A DNA stretch of 22,769 nt from an uncultured Bacteroidales bacterium. GTDB taxonomy: Bacteria > Bacteroidota > Bacteroidia > Bacteroidales > UBA3663. The notes beneath the pieces were generated by a model. The model saw only the letters and a program-made list of their open reading frames with translations. It was not told the origin of the DNA and ran no database searches. How positions within the stretch are numbered: position 1 is the stretch's first letter; the number at the start of each line of letters is the position of its first letter. The position numbers and the translations under genes are program-made. The stretch spans positions 1 to 22,769 of the forward strand of contig CAJOOX010000040.1 in NCBI GenBank assembly GCA_905236195.1. The letters run 5' to 3'. This document shows, in pieces, positions 5,853 through 14,445 of the stretch.

Positions 5853-8800
5853 ATGATGAAAAGAACATTTATCTGGCTGATGATGTCCCTGCTGACCGGT
5901 AGCATGATTCTGTGCGCCCAATCGGTGGAGGAGACGCTGAAAGGTGTGTCCGACATCGCGGAGGGACAACGTTCCGGAACCGTATCTCAATATATGAACC
6001 TGCAGCGTATCCCGTTGCCGGGTGGAGTGTGGAGCATCAATGCGATGGAGCAGGATGAGGACGGTATGGTGTGGCTCGCTACAAACCGCGGGCTTTATGC
6101 CTATGATGGCTACACCTTCTACAACCACAGCCGTAATGAAGGTGCGGATATTCAAACCGAGATATACACGCTGCAGGGCGAAGAGTCGCGAATCGTTCTG
6201 GGTACCCCCAAAGGACTCTATGACTATAACTTGAAGTCGGAACAGCTGACCCGCTCAAAAAACACCTGTCAGGAGGTGACGGCCCTCTGCACGATGGCCG
6301 GAACGCGTTGGATAGGAAGCAGACGGGGTTTGTTCAGCGACAAGGGAAGCGAGTCGGCCCAAATCATCAGAACGCAAGTCAATACACTGGCTGCTACCGA
6401 ACGCGACAGCATACTGTGGATAGGAACCGACGACGGTCTTTTGCGATATGATGCGAAGGACGATACCTACAGTCCCGTTTTATTCAACTTTTATAAACCG
6501 CAGCATCGCAACAAAGTGACGGTGTTGCTGAGCGATACGCTCAAAAACAGGCTCTGGATTGGAACCGAAGGTGACCTCTTCTGCTATGAATGGGAAACCG
6601 ACCGGATGATCCGTCTCTCGGGCTACAGGGGCATCAATGTGACAGCTCTGACCTTCGATCAGCGGGAACGTCTGCTGGTGGGCAGCGAGGAGGGTTTTTA
6701 CGTTGAGCGAGACGCAATGCCAGAGCTATTCCCTGCAGATAACGATTATGAGACGCGTCCCCATCATATCCTTCACGATGCGCGGGATGAGAACTCGCTG
6801 CCCTATGACGACGTGCGCTCGCTGATGGTGGACAAGGACGGAGATCTCTGGGTGGGGACCAGCCGAGGACTGGCGCTTCACGTTTCGGACGAAGTTACGC
6901 CCTTTGTGCCTATCTGGCAGTTTACGGGTCTGAGCCGGGGCAACAGATTCACCGCTTTTCTCTACGATTCGGAAAACCGACTGTGGCTGGGAGGCAGCAA
7001 CGGACTGATACAGGCCGATCCCTCGCTCGAGAAACCCGAACAGACGCGATGGTTTACTACCCTGATTTCAGAATATACCGGCGGACGGAACTCGATTCAC
7101 CAAGTCTATGAAGACCGCCAACACGATATCTGGACGGCAACAGCAACAGGAGTCTATCTGAAAGACGGAGACGGCTGGCGTCAATATATCTTTGAGGACG
7201 ATGCCGACGGATACCTGCAGGTTCAGTACAATGCAGTGCTGGTGGACGATTCAGCCCGCGTGTGGGTTGCATCGGAAAAAGGTCCGCTCTTTGTGAGCCA
7301 TAAGGACGGCATGCTTGCCAATTATGAAATCAATTCCTACAAAGCCGATGTAGCTTGCATCGATACAGCCAAAGGTCTTGCATCGATGAATGTGACACAT
7401 CTGGCGGAAGTGGGGAATGAGGTATGGGCCCTGATGGGCGACAGCGGTATTCAGGCTATATCGAAGACGGATTTCCGTATCCGGAATATCCGGTTGCCGC
7501 GAGGACTGAAAGAGAACCCTTCCATCATGATGACGGACCAGGTGGGACGTCTCTGGATGGGTGTTCAGGGAGGATTGCTAGGCTGGGATATTGCATCGCT
7601 GTCAGAAGACACGGCAGCCGTTCCCCAGCGATATTATTTCCCGAACTTTGGAAACAGCTGGCCTTTGGGATTCGCTCCGGTAGGCAATGCACTGTGGGTG
7701 ACCACAACCGACGGAGTATGGGTTGCCTCGGTGGGCGATACCCTCTGTCAGCGTATACGCGAACTGGGTCATCAGTATCAGGCTATCTGCTATGCACCCG
7801 ATTACGATTGTATTTATCTGGGAGCAGAGGACGGAGTGACTGCAGCCAGTCCCGATGACCTGCACCAGAAACTTTCGGCCCATCCCATCCAGCTTGTAGG
7901 CATTGAGGTGAACGGCGAAATGAGTTATGTCAACGGCTGGCAGAGTCTGCGAACCATCGAATACATGGGCTTTGCCTACCATCAGAACAACCTTGTGTTC
8001 CATTTCTCGGATTATCCCTACAACCGCCTGGTAAAAGACCGGTTTGTCTATCGTCTTCGCAACCGCGAGAAGGAGTGGCTTTCACTTCCTCCGGGAGTCG
8101 GAAGCATCGAATATCACGATCTGCCATCCGGTAACTATTGGCTGGAAGTATCGCGAGTCGGAAGCGACGGGGAGCTGCTCAATATGCTTTCCATCCCGTT
8201 CAAGATTTATTACCCCTGGTATCTTTCGTGGTGGGCCTTCCTCAGTTATCTGGTTATTTTTGCATTCACGGCGGCCTTGATCGCCTATCTGTGGTACACC
8301 AGGAACCGGCTTCGCATTGAACGGAAAGAGAAAGAACACAGCCGCGAACAGACCCGCGACAAGATGAAACTCTATGCAGACATGTCGCGTGATTTCGTGG
8401 AACCGATCAACGGAATCGTGTCTCCGTTGAGCGATGTGCTGAAAGCGCAACGCGATGCAGATTCTGAACTGAAGACAAAAGTGGAAGAAGCCAACGGCAA
8501 CGCTCTGCTACTTTCGAAGATGGTGCACCGCCTGCTTGACTTCGACCGCATTGAAAACGACGTTAATTCCCCTCTGATGCTGACCCATCAGGATATCTGT
8601 GCACTGCTCAAGGATACCTATGAGACCTATCAGGAAGGCGCATTCAAACGTAACGGACTGACGTCGCAGTTTACCAGCAATGTGACTTCCTGCCAACAGC
8701 TGGTCGATAAGATTAAACTGGTGTCAGTATTCACCAATGTGCTCAGTAATGCTGCGCGTTATACCCCCCGGGGAGGACACGTGGATGTGGATTTCCTGCT

Positions 8801-9425
8801 TTCCGGCCGGTATATTATCATTACGATTTCGGACAACGGTGTCGGTATTCCAGATATGGATTTGCCCTATATCACATCGGAACGCTATTATAAAGTTTCG
8901 AACAACAAACGCTCGGTCCACAGTTCCGGTCAGGGTCTCTACCTGTCGCGTCTCTATGTAGAGATGCACGGCGGCACGTTCGACATTCAGTCGAAAGAGA
9001 ATGCCGGCACGAAGGTCACGATGTCGTGGGTACACGATGCGGATTTGGGTCCTGCAACGGTCGAAGAATCCCACATAGAGACCCATTCGCGTCTGCTGCG
9101 ATTGGAAGACAGGGATTTTGTGGAACGCATTACGAGTGTGATTATCCGCAATATGGATGATGTTGCCTTTGACGAGGACCGTCTCAGCAAGATGGTGGGT
9201 CTGGGCAAGGCTGCTATGAACGAGCGGCTTGCAGCAGATCTCGACATGACAGCGAAAGATTATATACTGTCGATGCGACTCAAGAAGGCCGCACAGTTGC
9301 TGGAAGCTCATTATTCGCTGCTGGAGGTGATGTATTACATCGGAATCCGCCATCAGGATGAGTTTGTGCATGCATTTGTCAGCGCCTATGGCATCACGCC
9401 ACAGGAATATGCTGAAAAACACTAA
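5853..9425 (+). CDS. Propeller-sensor/kinase-like/AraC transmembrane regulator lacking phospho-His and receiver
   Basis: This 1190-residue protein has the layout of a Bacteroidota hybrid two-component regulator with parts missing. Residues 1-22 are a signal peptide. Residues about 55-690 are a periplasmic two-component propeller with many repeats of the form LWIGTxxGL (for example VWLATNRGLYAYDG near 73-86, ILWIGTDDGLLRYD and DLWVGTSRGLALH). A Y_Y_Y domain follows, then a transmembrane helix near 791-814. The dimerisation helix reads YADMSRDFVEPINGIVSPL where the family has SHEFRTPL, so the phospho-accepting His is Arg846. The ATPase domain keeps its N box (N962, N966), DNGVGI (994-999) and GQGL (1026-1029). 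A linker of about 35-40 residues leads straight to an AraC-type HTH domain (1089-1190); no receiver domain is present. It probably senses a periplasmic ligand, perhaps a glycan, and regulates DNA directly from the membrane. Its targets are unknown, and no polysaccharide locus is adjacent. Confidence 0.9.
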   Translation: MMKRTFIWLMMSLLTGSMILCAQSVEETLKGVSDIAEGQRSGTVSQYMNLQRIPLPGGVWSINAMEQDEDGMVWLATNRGLYAYDGYTFYNHSRNEGADIQTEIYTLQGEESRIVLGTPKGLYDYNLKSEQLTRSKNTCQEVTALCTMAGTRWIGSRRGLFSDKGSESAQIIRTQVNTLAATERDSILWIGTDDGLLRYDAKDDTYSPVLFNFYKPQHRNKVTVLLSDTLKNRLWIGTEGDLFCYEWETDRMIRLSGYRGINVTALTFDQRERLLVGSEEGFYVERDAMPELFPADNDYETRPHHILHDARDENSLPYDDVRSLMVDKDGDLWVGTSRGLALHVSDEVTPFVPIWQFTGLSRGNRFTAFLYDSENRLWLGGSNGLIQADPSLEKPEQTRWFTTLISEYTGGRNSIHQVYEDRQHDIWTATATGVYLKDGDGWRQYIFEDDADGYLQVQYNAVLVDDSARVWVASEKGPLFVSHKDGMLANYEINSYKADVACIDTAKGLASMNVTHLAEVGNEVWALMGDSGIQAISKTDFRIRNIRLPRGLKENPSIMMTDQVGRLWMGVQGGLLGWDIASLSEDTAAVPQRYYFPNFGNSWPLGFAPVGNALWVTTTDGVWVASVGDTLCQRIRELGHQYQAICYAPDYDCIYLGAEDGVTAASPDDLHQKLSAHPIQLVGIEVNGEMSYVNGWQSLRTIEYMGFAYHQNNLVFHFSDYPYNRLVKDRFVYRLRNREKEWLSLPPGVGSIEYHDLPSGNYWLEVSRVGSDGELLNMLSIPFKIYYPWYLSWWAFLSYLVIFAFTAALIAYLWYTRNRLRIERKEKEHSREQTRDKMKLYADMSRDFVEPINGIVSPLSDVLKAQRDADSELKTKVEEANGNALLLSKMVHRLLDFDRIENDVNSPLMLTHQDICALLKDTYETYQEGAFKRNGLTSQFTSNVTSCQQLVDKIKLVSVFTNVLSNAARYTPRGGHVDVDFLLSGRYIIITISDNGVGIPDMDLPYITSERYYKVSNNKRSVHSSGQGLYLSRLYVEMHGGTFDIQSKENAGTKVTMSWVHDADLGPATVEESHIETHSRLLRLEDRDFVERITSVIIRNMDDVAFDEDRLSKMVGLGKAAMNERLAADLDMTAKDYILSMRLKKAAQLLEAHYSLLEVMYYIGIRHQDEFVHAFVSAYGITPQEYAEKH

Positions 9426-9449
9426 GGAACGAACCGGGCACAACGGCTT

Positions 9450-10142
9450 TTAGCTATCCGGGTTTACAGACAGAATAAACACGCGACCCTCGTCAACCCG
9501 GAACTTTATGTTCCTTGCCGCAAATTCCATCCCGTATATACGATTGGGATCGTTCTGATAACGGGGACGGGGATCCTGGGAAAGAATATTCCGAAGAGCG
9601 GCAAGCTGTCCGGGTTCCCATAACTGCTGGAAATCGTCAGGCATGACGACTTCCAGCGGTTTTTCCATACTGGTCTGTCGGGTGAAGCCTCCCCTGGCGT
9701 CCGGATGACACTCGGCAAACGGAAGGTAGGGCTTGATGTCGAGAATGGGAGTGCCGTCCACCAGATCGGCTCCCCGTACAACGATAATCGGTCCGTCATC
9801 TGTGTCCAATTCCACATGATCCAGCCTGACACATGACAGACCGATGGGATTGGGGCGGAAGGGAGACCGTGTTGCCCACACCCCCATTCTCACGTTGCCG
9901 CCCAGACGGGGCGGGCGTACAGTAGGGGCGAATTTTTCATTATTCCGGTTTTCCGAAAATATCCAGATGAGCCACAGATGGGAAAACTCTTCAATGCCGC
10001 GAAGAGCCTCCCGGTCTCGGTATTCAGGTTCGAATACAATGGTTCCGACCAGTTCGTCCACCAGGCCTGATTGTCTGGGGACACCGAATTTCGAGGGAAA
10101 ATCGGTCCGTATGGTTGCAATGGTCTTGAAAGTCTGTATCAT
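9450..10142 (-). CDS. trmO: tRNA (N6-threonylcarbamoyladenosine(37)-N6)-methyltransferase
   Basis: The protein has 230 residues, close to E. coli TrmO (YaeB/TsaA, 235). Conserved blocks are KFGVPRQSGLV, RGIEEFSHLWLIWIF, PTVRPPRLGGNVRMGVWATR, SPFRPNPIGLS, DLVDGTPILDIKPYLPFAE and LSQDPRPRYQ. TrmO methylates t6A at position 37 of certain tRNAs using S-adenosylmethionine. The chosen start is ATG at 10142 (MIQTFKTIATIRTDFP), which fits the family N-terminus. An in-frame ATG at 10196 would add 18 residues that overlap the end of priA and resemble nothing in the family. It lies 13 nt downstream of priA on the same strand, so the two are probably co-transcribed. It converges with the sensor-regulator gene, with only 24 nt between stops. 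Confidence 0.93.
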   Translation of the reverse strand: MIQTFKTIATIRTDFPSKFGVPRQSGLVDELVGTIVFEPEYRDREALRGIEEFSHLWLIWIFSENRNNEKFAPTVRPPRLGGNVRMGVWATRSPFRPNPIGLSCVRLDHVELDTDDGPIIVVRGADLVDGTPILDIKPYLPFAECHPDARGGFTRQTSMEKPLEVVMPDDFQQLWEPGQLAALRNILSQDPRPRYQNDPNRIYGMEFAARNIKFRVDEGRVFILSVNPDS

Positions 10143-10155
10143 TGTCAGTTCGGGA

Positions 10156-12654
10156 TCAGAGGGGGTCGGCATCATAATAGAAAACCGTACGGGCAAAGTC
10201 GGTTTTGCTCCGCTGCATTTCCTGTTGGACAGCGAGCAGGTACTGGCGTGTCATCTTTGGCGATGCGGCACGTTCCATCTTGAGCATGATGCGGTAGATG
10301 AACATATTCCTGACACGGGCTATGGGCGGGGTATCCGGTCCGATGATGCGTTCTCCGAATACGTGACGCAGCTTTCCGGCGTACTCGTAGGCCAGCTGCT
10401 GCAGTTTGTCTTCATAACGGCCCTTCATATAGATGACGATGAGGCGGGTGAACGGCGGATATCCGTGAAGTTTGCGGTCTTGCAGCTGTGTTTTAGCCAT
10501 GCTTTCATAGTCATGGGTGACAACCTGGTGCAAGAGGGGAGAAGCCGGGTTGGAACATTGTATCAGCACCTTTCCCTCATCGCCCACACGTCGTCCGGCC
10601 CGTCCGGCTACCTGCTCCATGAGCTGGAAAGCACGTTCTTCGGAGCGGAAGTCGGGGAAGTTCATAAGGGAGTCGGCATTCATAATGCCTACGGTATCCA
10701 CACCGCTGAAATCCAAGCCCTTGCTTACCATCTGAGTTCCGATCAGCACGTTGGCCCTTTGGGTCTCGAACTCGTCGAGAATCCTTTCATAGCTTTTTTT
10801 ACTGGTGGTCACGTCTGTATCCATCCGTGTTGTTTTCGCGATGGGAACAATGCCCCTGAGGTCTTCTTCAATACGTTCAGTACCGTAGCCCTGCTGTTGG
10901 AGTTTGACGTTGCCGCAAATGGGACATTTCGGCGGCCAGGGCATCGTATATCCGCAATAATGGCATTCCAGCAAATTACGTGATCTGTGGTAGGTGAGAG
11001 AAACCGCACAACGCGGACACTGGGGCAGCCATCCGCAATCCGGACATTCCACCACGGGAGCAAATCCGCGACGGTTCTGGAAGAGAATCACCTGGTGGTT
11101 GTCCATCAGGGAATGTCGGATTTCATTGAGGAGTTCGCGGGTGTAGAGACCATGAAGCTGATTGTTTTTACGCGCTTCGGTCAAAGAGATGAGCCGCATG
11201 GCAGGAAGGCCGACGCCGGCATGACGTTCGCTGAGTTTGATGTAGCCGTATTTTTTCTCAAGCGCCTGATAATAGCTCTCAAGGCAAGGAGTGGCACTGC
11301 CTAACAGCACCTTGGCGCCATGGAGGCCGGCCAACATCATGGCTGCGTCCCGTCCGTTGTAGCGAGGCGCGGGATCCTGTTGCTTATAGGAAGTCTCGTG
11401 TTCCTCATCGACAATGATCAGCCCCAATTGACGGAAGGGCAGAAAGATAGAACTGCGGACCCCGAGAACGAGATCCACTTCGGGTTCGTTGTGGAGGATG
11501 CGCTGCCAGGTTTCCACCCGTTCGCTGTCGGAGAACTTGGAGTGATAGACCGCCATGCGTTTGCCGAAAACCTTTCGGAGACGGGTGCACAACTGGGTGG
11601 TGAGTGCGATTTCCGGAACCATCATCAGTACCTGCTGGCCGCGGGAAATCACATCCATGGCAAGATGCATATATATTTCCGTCTTGCCCGATGAGGTAAC
11701 CCCGTGCAGGAGACTTACGTCCTTGTCGCGAAACGAGTTGCAGATCTGGCGGTAGGCAACTTTCTGTACCTCCGTCAGTTCCACAAGAGGGATTACAGGT
11801 TGCAATGTAGCCGATTCACCGATTTCAATTCGGGGAATTTTGACGGTCTTAGTCTCGAAAATGCCTTTCCTGACCAGCGCTTTCACAACCGTTGAATCGC
11901 AGTCGGCTGCGTGTTGCAGATCTATTTGGGGGACTATATTGGGTTGAGCCTTTTGGATGAAACGGCTCATGTCGAGCCACTTCATGAAGAGGTCCCGCTG
12001 TTTCTTGCTCCTTTGCATCATTGCGAAGATAGCATTCAGTTGTTGGGAGCTGAGTTTCCCGTCGGGGGAGAGCATTTTCGGATTCAGGCTGATGCATGAA
12101 CGAACCTTGGGCTTGTATTTGTGCTCCAGATCTTCATCCACCCACACGGCCTCTTTTGCCATCAGGCGTTTCAGTACAGGCAGTATGTTGCTCTTTCCCG
12201 AGAACTTCTCGATACTGCCGATGCGGATGGGTTTGTCGCCCAACATGGACAGAACCTCCAATTCAGTTTCCGTGAGCCGGTTGTCTGGATCTTCTTCATA
12301 GTCCCGGTTCCGGCCAATGGTGGTTTCACTCTCGAGTTTGAGGCCGGAAGGCAGTGCGGCTTTCATGACATCGCCCAATGCGCAAAGATAATATTCGGCC
12401 ATCCATTCCCAAAGTTTCAGCTGAGGACCCCGTACGGAGGGTTCGACATCCTCGATACTTGTAACGTCCTTGATGTCAAAGCCCTCAGGCGCCTGGTCGG
12501 CAAGACGTAAAATGATGCCAGTGTAGTAATGCCTTAGCCCGAATTGGACAACGGCACGCAACCCCGGCCGTGCGATTGACTGCTGGTCGGCTGTCAGACG
12601 GTAGGTGAATGTTCCCGGAAGGGGGAGAGGAAGTATTATCTCAGCAAATTCCAT
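10156..12654 (-). CDS. priA: Primosomal protein N' (replication restart helicase PriA)
   Basis: The 832-residue protein begins MEFAEIILPLPLPGTFTYRL, the standard PriA N-terminal 3'-DNA-end-binding domain. The helicase core has Walker A LLHGVTSSGKTEIY (Lys324), DEEH at 416-419 as Walker B, LLGSATPCLESY, GTQMVSKGLDF and QVAGRAGR. The zinc-binding insertion with paired cysteines (CPDC from C537, CPRC, CHYC, CPIC) is complete. PriA reloads the replisome at stalled forks. It is longer than E. coli PriA (732), as usual in Bacteroidales, mostly in the N-terminal half. The start at 12654 is preferred over an in-frame ATG at 12726, whose extra 24 residues do not fit the family. A -7-like box ends 4 nt before the ATG. 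trmO follows in the same transcript. Confidence 0.97.
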   Translation of the reverse strand: MEFAEIILPLPLPGTFTYRLTADQQSIARPGLRAVVQFGLRHYYTGIILRLADQAPEGFDIKDVTSIEDVEPSVRGPQLKLWEWMAEYYLCALGDVMKAALPSGLKLESETTIGRNRDYEEDPDNRLTETELEVLSMLGDKPIRIGSIEKFSGKSNILPVLKRLMAKEAVWVDEDLEHKYKPKVRSCISLNPKMLSPDGKLSSQQLNAIFAMMQRSKKQRDLFMKWLDMSRFIQKAQPNIVPQIDLQHAADCDSTVVKALVRKGIFETKTVKIPRIEIGESATLQPVIPLVELTEVQKVAYRQICNSFRDKDVSLLHGVTSSGKTEIYMHLAMDVISRGQQVLMMVPEIALTTQLCTRLRKVFGKRMAVYHSKFSDSERVETWQRILHNEPEVDLVLGVRSSIFLPFRQLGLIIVDEEHETSYKQQDPAPRYNGRDAAMMLAGLHGAKVLLGSATPCLESYYQALEKKYGYIKLSERHAGVGLPAMRLISLTEARKNNQLHGLYTRELLNEIRHSLMDNHQVILFQNRRGFAPVVECPDCGWLPQCPRCAVSLTYHRSRNLLECHYCGYTMPWPPKCPICGNVKLQQQGYGTERIEEDLRGIVPIAKTTRMDTDVTTSKKSYERILDEFETQRANVLIGTQMVSKGLDFSGVDTVGIMNADSLMNFPDFRSEERAFQLMEQVAGRAGRRVGDEGKVLIQCSNPASPLLHQVVTHDYESMAKTQLQDRKLHGYPPFTRLIVIYMKGRYEDKLQQLAYEYAGKLRHVFGERIIGPDTPPIARVRNMFIYRIMLKMERAASPKMTRQYLLAVQQEMQRSKTDFARTVFYYDADPL

Positions 12655-12658
12655 GCTG

Positions 12659-12666
12659 CGAAGATA
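12659..12666 (-). promoter_or_regulatory. -7 promoter element of priA-trmO
   Basis: The minus strand reads TATCTTCG, one base off TAnnTTTG, followed by CAGC and the ATG of PriA. A TTG lies 16 nt upstream, shorter than the usual 19-21 nt. The spacing to the ATG implies a leaderless or nearly leaderless message. Confidence 0.45.
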
Positions 12667-12760
12667 GATAAAATTTTCGAAACAACGTCCTATTTTGACA
12701 TTAAAAAATGGCAAACCACCCATCAAGACTTCTTTTTTGCAGAAAGAGTAGCAAAATTTT

Positions 12761-12793
12761 GTAAAAACTATCGCCTATGTCAAAAGTTTTTAC
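12761..12793 (+). promoter_or_regulatory. Perfect 9-bp inverted repeat at the pyrG promoter (candidate operator)
   Basis: GTAAAAACT 12761-12769 and AGTTTTTAC 12785-12793 are exact reverse complements with a 15-nt spacer. The right arm directly abuts the -7 box at 12794, and the repeat covers the place where the -33 element should sit. A dimeric repressor bound here would block the promoter of the pyrG operon. The half-site centres lie 24 bp apart. The bound protein is unknown. Confidence 0.45.
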
Positions 12794-12801
12794 TACCTTT
12801 G
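12794..12801 (+). promoter_or_regulatory. -7 promoter element of the pyrG operon
   Basis: TACCTTTG matches TAnnTTTG perfectly and is followed by GCAAGC. No good TTTG lies 19-21 nt upstream; that stretch is the spacer of an inverted repeat. The predicted start of transcription near 12807 leaves a short AT-rich leader of about 28 nt before the GTG of pyrG. Confidence 0.6.
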
Positions 12802-12834
12802 CAAGCGTATTTTAAATAAAAAATTATCTTCATT

Positions 12835-14445
12835 GTGGAAACGAAGTATATATTTGTCACGGGTGGTGTGGTTTCTTCCTTAGGTAAGGGAATCATCGCA
12901 GCATCGCTGGCACGTCTTCTCTTGGCCCGAGGTTATCGTGTGGCCAATCAGAAATTGGATCCTTATATCAATGTGGATCCAGGTACGCTTAACCCTTATG
13001 AACACGGAGAATGCTATGTCACCATTGACGGTCACGAATGTGACCTCGACCTAGGACATTACGAACGTTTTACAGACCAGCGTACAACACGGGCCAATAA
13101 TATCACAACAGGCCGCGTCTATCAAAGTGTAATCAATAAAGAACGCCACGGAGACTATCTGGGTAAGACCGTTCAGATTGTTCCCCATATCACAGATGAA
13201 ATCAAGCGTGATATCAAGCTGCTCGGAAATACCGGTAAATATGATTTCGTCATTACGGAGATAGGAGGAGTAGTAGGCGATATTGAGTCTCTGCCCTTCC
13301 TGGAATCCGTACGTCAGCTGAAGTGGGAGATGGGACGCAACGCCGTGCTCGTACACCTTACTTATGTTCCCTATATCGCTGCTGCCAAGGAATTGAAAAC
13401 CAAGCCTACCCAGCACTCGGTGAAGGAGCTGCAGCGTGAAGGTATCCAACCCGATATCCTGGTGATGCGTACCGAACACGATCTTACAACTTCGGTTCGC
13501 CGCAAGGTGGCCCTTTTCTGCAACGTGACTCCGGATGCATGTTTCCAGAGCATCGACTGTCCGACCGTATTTGAAGTGCCCATCAGGATGGATGAGCAGG
13601 GATTGGCCGAATGCGTTCTTTCGAAGGTGGGAATCGAGGAGCGACCCAAGGCAGACTTGTCGGCCTGGAACAATTTCCTCCATATGATTGAGCAGTCCAC
13701 CGAAGAGCTCCGAATCGGTATCGTGGGCAAATATGTGGAACTGGAAGATTCTTACAAATCGATCAACGAGTCACTCTATCAGGCTGCCACCTATCATCAC
13801 CGTAAACTCAAGAAGGTATTCATTTCGTCGGAAGGACTTACCGGCGAGAATATCGCCAGGAAACTGGACGGTCTGGATGGCGTGGTCGTATGCCCCGGAT
13901 TCGGCAGCCGGGGTATTGACGGCAAGTTTGTCGCTCTCAAATACTGTCGCGAGAATGACATTCCCACCTTCGGTATCTGTCTCGGCATGCAGTGTATGGT
14001 AATCGAGTTTGCCCGCAACGTACTGCATCTGGCAGGCGCGAATTCCACCGAGATGGACAGCTCGACCCCCTACAATGTCATCGACTTGATGGAGGATCAG
14101 AAGTCGATCACCAATTATGGCGGAACCATGCGTCTGGGAGGCTATGCCTGCCACCTCAAGGAGGGTTCGATGGCTGCCAAAGCCTATGGTACCTTGGATA
14201 TTGTGGAACGCCATCGTCACCGTTTCGAATTCAACAGCGACTTCCGCGATCAGTTCGAGAACGCCGGCATGAAGTGCGTGGGTGAGAATCCCGATACCCA
14301 TCTCGTCGAGGTGGTGGAACTGCCCGGCCACCGCTGGTATCTCGGAACTCAGTATCATCCCGAGTATTCATCTACCGTACTCCATCCTCATGCGCTCTTC
14401 ATGAGTTTCATTGAAGCTGCTATTACTTTCAATAAAGAAAAATAA
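12835..14445 (+). CDS. pyrG: CTP synthase (glutamine hydrolysing)
   Basis: The 536-residue enzyme makes CTP from UTP, ATP and glutamine, the last step of pyrimidine nucleotide synthesis. The N-terminal synthase domain has KYIFVTGGVVSSLGKGI (P-loop near 9-19), DPYINVDPGTLNPYEHGE and ITEIGGVVGDIE. The C-terminal class I glutamine amidotransferase has the nucleophile Cys382 in GICLGMQC and the His/Glu pair in QYHPEY. The start is GTG at 12835 (METKYIFVTGG); no upstream in-frame ATG is needed. Its stop TAA directly abuts the yidC ATG with no spacer. It is the first gene of a five-gene operon. Confidence 0.98.
   Translation: METKYIFVTGGVVSSLGKGIIAASLARLLLARGYRVANQKLDPYINVDPGTLNPYEHGECYVTIDGHECDLDLGHYERFTDQRTTRANNITTGRVYQSVINKERHGDYLGKTVQIVPHITDEIKRDIKLLGNTGKYDFVITEIGGVVGDIESLPFLESVRQLKWEMGRNAVLVHLTYVPYIAAAKELKTKPTQHSVKELQREGIQPDILVMRTEHDLTTSVRRKVALFCNVTPDACFQSIDCPTVFEVPIRMDEQGLAECVLSKVGIEERPKADLSAWNNFLHMIEQSTEELRIGIVGKYVELEDSYKSINESLYQAATYHHRKLKKVFISSEGLTGENIARKLDGLDGVVVCPGFGSRGIDGKFVALKYCRENDIPTFGICLGMQCMVIEFARNVLHLAGANSTEMDSSTPYNVIDLMEDQKSITNYGGTMRLGGYACHLKEGSMAAKAYGTLDIVERHRHRFEFNSDFRDQFENAGMKCVGENPDTHLVEVVELPGHRWYLGTQYHPEYSSTVLHPHALFMSFIEAAITFNKEK

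Noticed and set aside
9426..9449. Bidirectional terminator between the sensor-regulator and trmO
   Set aside because: AACCGG and CCGGGTT near the junction pair only with a bulge and partly inside trmO; too weak to list.
10143..10196. Longer TrmO start at 10196
   Set aside because: The extra 18 residues run into the end of priA and precede the normal family N-terminus.
12655..12726. Longer PriA start at 12726
   Set aside because: The extra 24 residues do not fit the family, and they cover the -7 box of the gene.
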